This document shows positions 15,940 to 24,030 of a stretch of 54,151 bases of DNA, one piece after another (position 1 is the first letter of the stretch; each line of letters starts with the position of its first letter). The position numbers and the translations under genes are program-made. Below the pieces are notes generated by a model. That model was not told the origin of the DNA. It searched no databases and saw only the letters and a list, made by a program, of their open reading frames with translations. The stretch comes from Verrucomicrobiales bacterium (GTDB lineage Bacteria; Verrucomicrobiota; Verrucomicrobiia; Verrucomicrobiales; V1-33): contig CANHIJ010000008.1 of NCBI GenBank assembly GCA_947460575.1, forward strand, positions 1 through 54,151. Direction: 5' to 3'.

Positions 15940-17232
15940 ATGAACACCACTGCGCTTACTTCCGCCCGTCGCGATATTCTCAAAGCTGGGGCCGCTGGAT
16001 TGGCGGCCTCGGTGGCCTTTCCCAGCCTTTCGTTTGGGGGAGATGACACGCGGCGCCTGAAAATCGGGCTGATCGGCTGCGGGGGGCGCGGCACGGGGGC
16101 GGCCCAGGACGCCATGAACGCGGACAGCAACATTGAATTGCACGCCGTGGGGGACGTCTTTGCGGAGTCGGCCGCCACCAGTTTGCGCAGTCTTAAGGAG
16201 CAGTTCCGCGACCGGGTGACGGTGGATGAAAGCCGCACCTTTTTGGGATTGGACGCCTACCAAAAGGTGTTGGCGAGCGGAGTGGACGTGGTCTTGCTGG
16301 CGACGCCTCCCGGCTTCCGGCCGATGCATTTTGAGGCCGCGGTGGCGGCGGGCAAGCACATCTTTTGCGAGAAGCCCATGGGGGTGGACATTCCCGGGGT
16401 GCGGCGGATTATGGCGGCGGCGGAGAAGGCCAAGTCGAATGGGCAGGCCATTGTGGGGGGATTTTGCTGGCGGCGGAGCGCCTCTCGGCGGGCGGCCTTT
16501 GAGCAGATTGCCAAGGGGGCGATTGGGGACATCACGAGCTATTACGCCACCTATTACACGGGCCCAGTGAAGCCGATGCAGCCGGCTTCGGCGCGCAAGG
16601 CGGAGTGGAGCGACGTGGAGTGGCAGCTGCGCAACTGGATGAATTTCTCCTGGCTGAGCGGGGACAGCTTTGTGGAGCAGGCGGTGCACAGCGTGGACAA
16701 GGTGGGTTGGGCCTTTCAGGACAAGGACCCGATCAGCTGCATCGCCACGGGCGGGCGGCAAAATCCGGCCGAAGGCGGCAATATCTACGACCACTTCAGC
16801 GCCATTTACGAGTTTCCGGACAACATTTTTGCCCACGTGGCGAGCCGCCAGCAGACCAACTGCGATGGGGAAAACGCCGACTACATCCGCGGCACCAAGG
16901 GGGTTTGCATCATCGGGAAGGGCGCCGCTCCGTTCATCAAGGGCGAGACCAACTGGCGCTTCCGGGAGGAAGACAACCAGATGTACACCCAGGAGCACGT
17001 CGAATTCTTCCAGTCGATCCGCGCCGGTAAGCCGGTGAATGACGGCTCCTTCATGTGCCACAGCACTATGCTGGGGATCATGGGGCGGATGGCGGCCTAT
17101 ACGGGCAAGCGGGTGACCTGGGAGCAGATCCTCAACAGCAAGGACGACCTGGCTCCGGAGGACGATTTGAAATGGGATTCCTCCTTCACGCCCACCCCGA
17201 TGCCCCGGCCGGGGGTGACGGCGGTGATCTGA
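15940..17232 (+). CDS. Gfo/Idh/MocA family oxidoreductase, Tat-exported
   Basis: A 430-residue NAD(P)-dependent sugar or inositol dehydrogenase-like protein. The N-terminus carries a twin-arginine signal (ARRDILKAGAAGLAASVAF). The Rossmann motif is IGLIGCGGRGTG, and the CEKPMG segment (EKP, with catalytic Lys) lies near residue 145. Exported members of this family are numerous in Planctomycetes and Verrucomicrobia; the periplasmic ones may use tightly bound cofactor. It is followed within 15 bp by a strong intrinsic terminator, so it is the end of its transcript. A second Tat-exported relative is at 22622-23971. Substrate not deducible. Confidence 0.92.
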   Translation: MNTTALTSARRDILKAGAAGLAASVAFPSLSFGGDDTRRLKIGLIGCGGRGTGAAQDAMNADSNIELHAVGDVFAESAATSLRSLKEQFRDRVTVDESRTFLGLDAYQKVLASGVDVVLLATPPGFRPMHFEAAVAAGKHIFCEKPMGVDIPGVRRIMAAAEKAKSNGQAIVGGFCWRRSASRRAAFEQIAKGAIGDITSYYATYYTGPVKPMQPASARKAEWSDVEWQLRNWMNFSWLSGDSFVEQAVHSVDKVGWAFQDKDPISCIATGGRQNPAEGGNIYDHFSAIYEFPDNIFAHVASRQQTNCDGENADYIRGTKGVCIIGKGAAPFIKGETNWRFREEDNQMYTQEHVEFFQSIRAGKPVNDGSFMCHSTMLGIMGRMAAYTGKRVTWEQILNSKDDLAPEDDLKWDSSFTPTPMPRPGVTAVI

Positions 17233-17245
17233 GGTGGCCAGAGGC

Positions 17246-17287
17246 GGCCCCTGAAAGGAAAATTCCTTTCAGGGGCCGTTTTTTTTT
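17246..17287 (+). terminator. Rho-independent terminator
   Basis: A perfect 15-bp stem (17246-17260 with 17263-17277) with a 2-nt loop is followed by G and nine T residues (17279-17287). It sits 14 bp after the oxidoreductase stop codon and is the clearest terminator in the window. Confidence 0.95.
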
Positions 17288-17375
17288 GACCAGAGGAGGC
17301 GGCGCAGAGCGTCCTGGGAGGAACCCGGAAAAACCATTGCTGGCTTTGCCCGGAGTCTGCTATTGGTTTCCCCCT

Positions 17376-17699
17376 ATGCCCGACCAGTCACCTGCCCCCA
17401 ATGACTTCATCCACAGCGAGGAATTTCTCCACGGTTTGATGCGGCGCCAGCTGCGCCTTTCGATCGGCTGTGCCTCGGCGTTTTTGCTGGTGTTGGTGGG
17501 CTTGCCCTTGGCGAATTATTTTGCGCCGGAATTCATGAGTCAGCCAGTGGGGGGGTTCACCCTGACGTGGCTGCTGCTGGGGGTGCTGGTGTTTCCTTTT
17601 GTGTGGATCATTGCGCGGGTGTTTATCACGCGATCCATGGCCTTGGAGGAGGCGGAGGTCGCCTTGGCGGCGGTCGGCAATGAGCAGCGCCAAGGCTAA
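17376..17699 (+). CDS. DUF485 domain small membrane protein
   Basis: A 107-residue protein with two hydrophobic segments (about 28-50 and 62-84) and the DUF485 layout of a short N-terminal helix (SEEFLHGLMRRQLRLSI) before them. DUF485 proteins such as YjcH are encoded immediately upstream of ActP-type acetate symporters and are thought to be accessory subunits. The symporter gene starts 21 bp downstream here, matching that arrangement. The ATG at 17376 gives the usual length. It follows the terminator at 17246-17287, so a promoter must lie in 17288-17375. Confidence 0.85.
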   Translation: MPDQSPAPNDFIHSEEFLHGLMRRQLRLSIGCASAFLLVLVGLPLANYFAPEFMSQPVGGFTLTWLLLGVLVFPFVWIIARVFITRSMALEEAEVALAAVGNEQRQG

Positions 17700-17720
17700 T
17701 TTCAACTTTGATTTATTTGC

Positions 17721-19517
17721 ATGACACTGGCATCTTTTGATCCTTGGATTCTGGCCTTTTCCGCCATCACCGTGGCGGTGACGATTTGGATGGGTTTTCG
17801 GTCGGCGAAGTCTTCCAAGTCGGCTTCGGACTTTTTTGTGGCCGGGCGGTCGGTTTCGGTGGGGTGGAATGCTTCGGCGATTTCTGGGGAGTACCTGAGC
17901 GCGGCGAGTTTCATGGGGGTGGCGGGGATGGTGATGCTCTCGGGGTACGATGCGCTGTGGTACCCGGTGTGCTATGCGTGTGGGTATCTTTTCTTGCTGC
18001 TTTTCATTGCGGGGCCGCTGCGGCGTTTTGGGGCTTACACCATCCCGGACTTTGCGGAAGGGCGGTATGATTCGCCGGTGTTCCGCAAGATTGCGGTGTG
18101 TTTTGTGCTGTTTATTGGGTTCTTTTATACCATGCCGCAGATGAAGGGGGCGGGCACGACGTTGATGTATATTTTCCCGGGTCTGCCCTATTGGGTGGGG
18201 GTGTTAGTGGTGGGCTTGGTGATCACCCTGAATGTGGCCCTGGGGGGCATGAAGGGGATCACCTTGGTGCAGGCGGTGCAGTACTGGGTTAAGATGTTTG
18301 CCATTTCGGTGCCGGTGTTTGTGCTGCTGTCGGTGTATGGGGGTTATGGGAAGAACTTGTCGCTGAACCAGGTGTCGGCGGCTCCTGGGGCGCTGGTGGA
18401 GTCGGTGGAGCGGGTGGCGCTGCCGGAGAAGGCGCCGCGCGATGGGATTTGGTTGGCGCCGTTTGGGCCGCTGACGACCAAGGCAGTGAAGTCGGCCTCC
18501 GAGGCGCTTCCGGCGGAGCAGCGGGCGGGGTATCTGGCGGAGCACCAAAAGCCGTATTCGCTGCTTTACACGTTTTCGCTCATTGTGGCCTTGGTGTGTG
18601 GCACCGCGGGACTGCCGCACATTTTGGTGCGTTTTTATACCAATCCCGATGGGGTGGCGGCCAAGAAAACCACCATGTGGGTGATGATATTGATTGGGGT
18701 TTTCTATGTTTTCCCGCCGATTTTTGGGGTGCTGGGGCGCAATTTTTTGCCGGAGCTGTATGCGGCTACGGGGTCGAAGGGGCCGGACAAGGTGGTGTTG
18801 GAATTGCCGACCTTGATTCGGGCCAAGTATGGGGTGCTGGGGTCGATTTTGAGCGGCATCACCTGTGCGGGGGCCTTTGCGGCTTTTATGAGCACGTTTT
18901 CCGGGCTCCTGGTTTCGATGACGGGAGCGTTGGCTCACGATGTCTATGGGCGGATGCTGCGCCCCCAGTCGACCGCTGAGGAGCGGATGCGGATGTTCAA
19001 GTGGTGCGCGGTTTTGGTGGGTGGGGTGGCGGTGTTGTTGGGTTCGCAGGTGGAGCAATTGGACATCAACTTCATGGTGGGGCAGGCCTTTGCGATTGCG
19101 GCGGCGAGCTATTTTCCACTGCTTTTCATGAGTGTTTGGTGGCGCGGGATGACCATGGCGGGGGCGGCCACGGGGATGCTCAGCGGTGGGATTTTGGCGC
19201 TGGGCTGTGTCACGTTGACCAGCATTAGCGATATCCTCGCCAAGACGGGCAAGGCGGCGGCCACGGTTTCTGGCGGCACTTGGCAGCCGGATGCCTTGAA
19301 TCACTTTTGGATTCAGCACCCCCTTTTGCGCATCCTCGCGGAGCAGCCTGCCTTGTGGGCGGTGCCGCTGGCGATTGGGCTGATGGTGGTGGTTTCTAAG
19401 GCCACGCGGGCTTCGGTCCCGGGGGACATCCGCATGAAGATGTTGGTGTTGCATGCTCCGGAAAAGCTAGGGCTCAAGCAGGAGTACATTCAGGAGCACC
19501 AGGGCGCGGGGCATTGA
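17721..19517 (+). CDS. Sodium:solute symporter, acetate/monocarboxylate (ActP-like) type
   Basis: A 598-residue inner-membrane transporter of the SSS family with about 13 hydrophobic segments. The N-terminal region has DFFVAGRSVSVGWNASAISGEYLSAASF-type signature residues (positions about 38-64), and the GYDALWYPVCYACGY segment is typical of ActP-like members. A long loop near residues 225-275 interrupts the helices, as in VC_2705-type symporters. It probably couples Na+ influx to uptake of acetate or another short monocarboxylate. The DUF485 gene 21 bp upstream supports this subgroup. The exact solute is inferred. Confidence 0.92.
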   Translation: MTLASFDPWILAFSAITVAVTIWMGFRSAKSSKSASDFFVAGRSVSVGWNASAISGEYLSAASFMGVAGMVMLSGYDALWYPVCYACGYLFLLLFIAGPLRRFGAYTIPDFAEGRYDSPVFRKIAVCFVLFIGFFYTMPQMKGAGTTLMYIFPGLPYWVGVLVVGLVITLNVALGGMKGITLVQAVQYWVKMFAISVPVFVLLSVYGGYGKNLSLNQVSAAPGALVESVERVALPEKAPRDGIWLAPFGPLTTKAVKSASEALPAEQRAGYLAEHQKPYSLLYTFSLIVALVCGTAGLPHILVRFYTNPDGVAAKKTTMWVMILIGVFYVFPPIFGVLGRNFLPELYAATGSKGPDKVVLELPTLIRAKYGVLGSILSGITCAGAFAAFMSTFSGLLVSMTGALAHDVYGRMLRPQSTAEERMRMFKWCAVLVGGVAVLLGSQVEQLDINFMVGQAFAIAAASYFPLLFMSVWWRGMTMAGAATGMLSGGILALGCVTLTSISDILAKTGKAAATVSGGTWQPDALNHFWIQHPLLRILAEQPALWAVPLAIGLMVVVSKATRASVPGDIRMKMLVLHAPEKLGLKQEYIQEHQGAGH

Positions 19518-19535
19518 GAACCGCAATTTTTTACG

Positions 19536-19562
19536 CTGCCAGGGCGCGGAAGGCCCTGGCAG
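19536..19562. other. Hairpin between the symporter and nitric oxide synthase genes
   Basis: CTGCCAGGGC at 19536-19545 pairs perfectly with 19553-19562 around a 7-nt loop. No T-run follows on either strand, so it is not a standard intrinsic terminator. It could be a transcript end, an attenuation element or another repeat palindrome. Confidence 0.5.
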
Positions 19563-19604
19563 GGGGCAATCGAGGTTTAGCCTAAAGAAGGAGCCAAGGT
19601 CGCG

Positions 19605-20618
19605 ATGGAAGATGGTTTTTTGGAATTGCCGGGGCGCCCACTGGGAGAGCGCGGTGCGGTGCTGGGGAGCGAATCCCTGCAGCAGATGGCGCGGCTGGCG
19701 TGGCGCAACAATGCGCGCTGCATTGGGCGGCTTTTTTGGAATAGCTTGCACCTGTTTGATGCGCGGGGGGCGCGGGGGGCCTCGGAGGTATTTGAGGCCT
19801 GCGTGGAGCATTTGCGCTATGCCACGGGGCAGGGGAAAATCCGGGCGGCGATTACGGTTTTTGCGGAAGCAGAGGCGGATGAGGTGGGGATGCGGATTTG
19901 GAATCGCCAGTTGATCCGCTACGCGGGGTATCGGGCGGCGGATGGCAAGGTATTGGGGGATCCTGAGCAAGTGGCTTTTACGGAGCGCCTTAGGGAGCTG
20001 GGATGGGTGCCGCCGCGGGAGCGGAGCGCCTTTGATGTGTTGCCCCTGGCGATTGCGTGTCCGGGGGAGTCGGTGCGGTTATTTACCCTGCCGAAAGAGG
20101 CGGTGTTGGAAGTGCCGATGGTGCACCCTGAGTTTGCCTGGTTTGGGGAGTTGGGGCTGAAGTGGCACGCGGTGCCGGCGGTTTCCGACATGGCCTTGGT
20201 GGGCGGGGGGCACCGGTTTCCGGCGGCACCGTTTAGCGGGTACTTTATGGGGACGGAGATTGGGTCGCGCAATTTTGGGGATGAGGGGCGCTACAACGTC
20301 CTGCCGCGGATTGCGGAGCGGATGGGACTAGACTGCAAATCGCGGGCGATGCTGTGGAAGGACCGCGCGCTCGTGGAGATCAACACCGCGGTGCTGCATT
20401 CTTTTCGGGAAGCGGGAGTGACGATCGTGGACCACCACACGGGATCGGCGCAATTTATGGAGCACGTGGCCAAGGAGGAGGCCTGCGGGCGGGAGGTGCC
20501 GGGGGATTGGTCGTGGCTGGTGCCGCCGCTTTCGGGGTCGATTTGTCCGGTGTTTCACCGGTACTACGGGGCAGAGCGGCCGGAGCCGGCGTTTGTGGCG
20601 CAGGCTCCGGCGTGGTGA
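19605..20618 (+). CDS. nos: Bacterial nitric oxide synthase, oxygenase domain
   Basis: Heme- and pterin-dependent enzyme of 337 residues that oxidises L-arginine to citrulline and nitric oxide in the cytoplasm. Seen directly: WRNNARCIGRLFW with the heme-thiolate Cys39; QLIRYAGY; LKWHAVPAVSDM; and FMGTEIGSRNFGDEGRYNVLP with Glu218, the arginine-guanidinium ligand. The C-terminal GDWSWLVPPLSGSICPVFHR is also typical. There is no reductase domain, as in Bacillus and Deinococcus NOS, so electrons must come from cellular flavoproteins. It is about 25 residues shorter at the N-terminus than Bacillus NOS. AAGGAG at 19588-19593 supports the ATG at 19605. It follows the symporter but is separated by a hairpin; the next gene is convergent. 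Confidence 0.95.
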   Translation: MEDGFLELPGRPLGERGAVLGSESLQQMARLAWRNNARCIGRLFWNSLHLFDARGARGASEVFEACVEHLRYATGQGKIRAAITVFAEAEADEVGMRIWNRQLIRYAGYRAADGKVLGDPEQVAFTERLRELGWVPPRERSAFDVLPLAIACPGESVRLFTLPKEAVLEVPMVHPEFAWFGELGLKWHAVPAVSDMALVGGGHRFPAAPFSGYFMGTEIGSRNFGDEGRYNVLPRIAERMGLDCKSRAMLWKDRALVEINTAVLHSFREAGVTIVDHHTGSAQFMEHVAKEEACGREVPGDWSWLVPPLSGSICPVFHRYYGAERPEPAFVAQAPAW

Positions 20619-20641
20619 GGGAGGGTCGGGCCTCCGAGGTT

Positions 20642-22408
20642 TTACTTGGGCTGGTTTTTGGTGCCTAGATTCCAGGCGTCGTGCATTTCTTCGGCGGAGG
20701 GGACTTGGAGGGGGCGGACGAGGCGCATGCCGAGGAACTGGGCGCTGGTGTGGTACCAGATGCTCTTGGGGAGCTGGGGATCCATGACCTTCCAGGTGTC
20801 CTTGGAGCCGCGGCGGGCGGCGCTGCGGAGTTCCTTGGCGTCGTCGTCCCAAGTGCCGCCGCGGACCGAGCGGGGGTAGAGGGTGACGGGCTTATTCCAA
20901 GGGGCGAGGGCGGCGTTGGCTTGGATTTGGGACTGGAGGGAGGCGTAGTAGGCGGGGTCGTATTGGTCGAGGGTCCATTCGGCGACGTTGCCGTGGATAT
21001 CGAAGAGGCCCCAGGGATTGGGTTTTTTCTGGCCGACCGGCTGGGTTTTGCCGTCGCTGTTTTCGAAATACCAAGCGTAGTCGCCGAGTTGGGCGGGGTC
21101 GTCGCCGAAGGAATAGGCGGTGGTGGTGCCGGCGCGGGCGGCGTATTCCCATTCGGCCTCGGTGGGGAGGCGGTAGAAGTGGCCGGTTTGGGCGCTGAGC
21201 CACTGGCAGAACTTGTTGGCGGCGTGTTCGGTCATGGAGATGGCGGGGAAGCCATCTTGGCCCATGCCGAAGGTCATGTCGGTGTAGGGGGCGGTGGGGC
21301 TGCTGATGGCGTCGACGGGCTTGTCCTGGGGGTTGGCGGTTTTTTTGCTGCCGTCTTTCCAGCGGGCGTCGGGGGTGACCATGAAGGGCATGTAGAGATC
21401 CCAGGTGACTTCGGTGGCGCCCATCCAGAAGGGTTCGATGTGGCGCTTGATCTGGGGGCCTTCGTCTGGCTTGCGGTCTTTTTCGGTTTCGGGGCTGCCC
21501 TGGGAGAAATCTCCTCCGGGGATGGGGACCATTTTGAAGGCCTTGTTGGTTTTGGGGATGGTTTCGCTGTAGGCCTGGGGGTCGCCGGATTCCTTGGAGG
21601 CGAGGAGGATGGCTTCGCGGATTTTGGCGGTGAGTTCGAGGGTATCTGGGGAAGGGGGGCGGTCCTCGGTTTTGGTTTTGGGGACGAGGACCACGCCTTC
21701 GGGCCAGGGGGCGCCTTGGAGGACCCAGAGGCGGAGTTTTTCCTGCATCACGGCGGCGAGGGGGCCGCCGCTTTTGACGGGGGGCATGAGGTCGTCGTCG
21801 TCGGCCTTGAGGGTGGTGTGGGAGTAGAGGGGGCTGGCGGCGGGGTCGAAGGGGACGAGAGAGGGGCCGTCTTCGCCGCCTTTGAGGGAGCTGGCCAGGG
21901 TAGTGAGGTCGAGCTCACCCTTCATTTTTTCTGGCTTGTGGCAGGTGACGCAGTTTTGTTCGAGGATGGGTTGGATATCGCGGACGAACTGCATGCGGGG
22001 CACGGTGGCGAGGGGGGTGGCGGAGGGCCACTTGGCGCCGGCGGCGATCCAGGCCTTGAGGTGGCCGGACTGGGTGGGGGTGAGGGCGGGCTCCTTGCTG
22101 GGGGGCATGACGAGGTCGTCGTCGGCGGGGAGGAGGGTGCTGGTGTAGAGCTTGCTGTCCTCGGGTTTGCCGGGGACGAGCCAGGGGCCGCTTTCGCCGC
22201 CTTTGAGGGCATTTTCGAGGGTATCGAGGCGGCCTTCGCCATTTTGTTTATCGGCGTTGTGGCAGTGGACGCAGGTGCTTTCGAGGATGGGCTGGACGAA
22301 GTGGGAGAAGTAGGCGTCGGAATCCGGAGCGGGATCGGCGGCGGAGAGGGGGAGGACCGCGGCGAGGCTGCTGGAGATCAGGCTGGGGAGAAAAAGGCGG
22401 GGGCGCAT
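20642..22408 (-). CDS. Secreted protein with two cytochrome-c-like CxxCH domains and a SUMF1 (FGE-like) domain
   Basis: A 588-residue protein with a signal peptide (about 1-24, ending LSAAD). Two planctomycete-type cytochrome domains follow, with CVHCH at 46-50 and CVTCH at 153-157, each continuing into the family's MPP segment (VMPPS, LMPPV). A formylglycine-generating-enzyme-like SUMF1 domain spans about 310-575 (MVPIPGGDFSQGSP, EWEYAARAGTT, GNVAEW, VRGGTW). True FGE has a catalytic Cys pair before the final A-R; here the segment reads KELRSAARRG with no Cys, so formylglycine formation is unlikely. The ATG at 22408 starts the signal peptide. It is convergent with nos and divergent from the second Gfo/Idh/MocA gene. 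Likely periplasmic, possibly electron-transferring. Confidence 0.88.
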   Translation of the reverse strand: MRPRLFLPSLISSSLAAVLPLSAADPAPDSDAYFSHFVQPILESTCVHCHNADKQNGEGRLDTLENALKGGESGPWLVPGKPEDSKLYTSTLLPADDDLVMPPSKEPALTPTQSGHLKAWIAAGAKWPSATPLATVPRMQFVRDIQPILEQNCVTCHKPEKMKGELDLTTLASSLKGGEDGPSLVPFDPAASPLYSHTTLKADDDDLMPPVKSGGPLAAVMQEKLRLWVLQGAPWPEGVVLVPKTKTEDRPPSPDTLELTAKIREAILLASKESGDPQAYSETIPKTNKAFKMVPIPGGDFSQGSPETEKDRKPDEGPQIKRHIEPFWMGATEVTWDLYMPFMVTPDARWKDGSKKTANPQDKPVDAISSPTAPYTDMTFGMGQDGFPAISMTEHAANKFCQWLSAQTGHFYRLPTEAEWEYAARAGTTTAYSFGDDPAQLGDYAWYFENSDGKTQPVGQKKPNPWGLFDIHGNVAEWTLDQYDPAYYASLQSQIQANAALAPWNKPVTLYPRSVRGGTWDDDAKELRSAARRGSKDTWKVMDPQLPKSIWYHTSAQFLGMRLVRPLQVPSAEEMHDAWNLGTKNQPK

Positions 22409-22621
22409 GATGGGGAAGAGGACAGAGCGGAGGGGAGGGCTTGCAACGGGAATCTGCAAGGCAACGCGGCAAATGTGCCCTTCCTACCAGCCCAAAGGGG
22501 AGAAAGTGGGGCCGCGGGGACGGCGGGAGTGAATCGGCGAAAGGCGGGCGCGCGGGGCGCGTTTGGCAAAAGGGCTGGCGGGGATCCCCTCCGCGGCCTC
22601 TCCTTTTTAACCTTTTTTGCT

Positions 22622-23971
22622 ATGTCCACGACGCGCCGCCGCTTTCTCGCCAGTTCTGCCTTGGCAGTGCCCTTTTTTTTGCCGTCGGGGCTGCGGGCCC
22701 AGGGGCCATCGCGGAAGTTGGCCCACGCGGCGATTGGAAGTAATGGGCAGGCGGCGAGCGATATCGATGCCTTGATGGTAGGAGACCGCTTGGAAGTGGT
22801 GGCGGTGGCGGACGTGGACTTGCGCAACCACGCGGCGGCCAAGGCAAAATTTCCCAACGCCCGGATTTACCAAGATTGGCGGGAATTGTTTGCCAAGGAG
22901 GGGGACCGGATTGACAGCGTGAATGTGTCGGTGCCGGACCACATGCACGCGGCCATCGCGATGACGGCGCTTTCGCTGAAGAAGCATGTGTATTGCCAGA
23001 AGCCGTTGACGCGGACAGTGGGCGAGGCGCGGGCGCTGCGGCTGGCGGCGCAAAAGGCTGGGGTGGTAACCCAGATGGGCAATCAGATTCACAGCAGCAG
23101 CGAGTACCGGACCGCGGCGCGGATGGTCCAGGAGGGATTGATCGGGAAAGTGAAGGAGGTGCACTGCTGGACGGGGGCACATTTTCCACAAAAAGTGCGC
23201 CCGACTGGGGAAGCGCCGGTCCCGGCGGGACTGGACTGGGACAAGTGGATCGGGGTGGCGCCGTTCCGGCCCTATCAGGAGTCGATTTACCATCCGTTTC
23301 AGTGGCGCGGCTGGCAGGATTTTGGGGGCGGGGCGATTGGGGATTTTGGGTGCCACATCATGGACACGCCGTTCAAGGCGCTGGGATTGACGGCGCCGCT
23401 GTCGATCGAGTGTACCGGGGCCGAGGAGGAATGGGTGCAGACGCCGGGGCGGTTCCAGGATTCGTGGCCCGCGTGGGAGACCTTGCGCTATGAGTTTCCG
23501 GGGAACGCCTTGACGGGCGGGGCGCCGCTGCCGCTTTACTGGACGGATGGGGGACGGCCTCCTGGGGCGGCGGTGTTGGAGGCCTTTAAGGACCGGCAAG
23601 TGCCGAGTAATGGGGCGCTCTTTATCGGGAGCACGTCCTCGCTGATGATCGTGCACTTTGGGGCGAGGCCTTATTTGCTGCCCTTGGAAAAAGACCGGGA
23701 GACGCGCTTTCCGGCCATCCCGGGGTCGCCTGGGGAGCACTACACGAGCTTCGTCAAGGCCTGCCTGGGGGAAGGGAAGACGACCGACCACTTTGACTAC
23801 GCGGGGCCCTTGGCGGAGGCCACTTTGCTGGGGACGATCGGGGTGCGCGAGCCGGGCAAAAAGTTGCTCTGGGACGCGGCCTCGCTGAGTTTTCCGGGCG
23901 AGGCGGCGGCGACGGCGCGGGTGCAGCCGAAGTACCGGGACGGCTGGAAAGTGGCCGGGCTGGGCGCCTGA
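22622..23971 (+). CDS. Gfo/Idh/MocA family oxidoreductase, Tat-exported (second copy)
   Basis: A 449-residue exported dehydrogenase-like protein. The twin-arginine signal (TTRRRFLASSALAVPFFLPSG) opens it at the ATG at 22622; longer upstream frames are antisense to the cytochrome-SUMF1 gene and are not coding. The Rossmann region (LAHAAIGSNGQAASDI) is atypical, without a clear GxGxxG. The catalytic segment reads CQKPLTR, with Gln in place of Glu of EKP but the Lys kept. PVC genomes have many such proteins. Start sites of this gene and the minus-strand cytochrome-SUMF1 gene are about 210 bp apart, so they may share a regulatory region. Substrate unknown. Confidence 0.9.
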   Translation: MSTTRRRFLASSALAVPFFLPSGLRAQGPSRKLAHAAIGSNGQAASDIDALMVGDRLEVVAVADVDLRNHAAAKAKFPNARIYQDWRELFAKEGDRIDSVNVSVPDHMHAAIAMTALSLKKHVYCQKPLTRTVGEARALRLAAQKAGVVTQMGNQIHSSSEYRTAARMVQEGLIGKVKEVHCWTGAHFPQKVRPTGEAPVPAGLDWDKWIGVAPFRPYQESIYHPFQWRGWQDFGGGAIGDFGCHIMDTPFKALGLTAPLSIECTGAEEEWVQTPGRFQDSWPAWETLRYEFPGNALTGGAPLPLYWTDGGRPPGAAVLEAFKDRQVPSNGALFIGSTSSLMIVHFGARPYLLPLEKDRETRFPAIPGSPGEHYTSFVKACLGEGKTTDHFDYAGPLAEATLLGTIGVREPGKKLLWDAASLSFPGEAAATARVQPKYRDGWKVAGLGA

Positions 23972-24030
23972 GCCTGAGGGGAGAGCTCGTCGGCCGCGCC
24001 CTGGGGGGCGCGGTCGGCGGGCGGAAAAAC

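Noticed and set aside
19536-19562. Intrinsic terminator for the symporter gene
   Set aside because: The stem is perfect but no T-run follows on either strand.
20642-22408. Functional formylglycine-generating enzyme paired with a sulfatase
   Set aside because: The catalytic Cys positions are not Cys and no sulfatase gene is adjacent.
20681-22621. N-terminal extension of the second Gfo/Idh/MocA protein
   Set aside because: The extension is antisense to the cytochrome-SUMF1 gene and low-complexity; the true start is the Tat signal at 22622.
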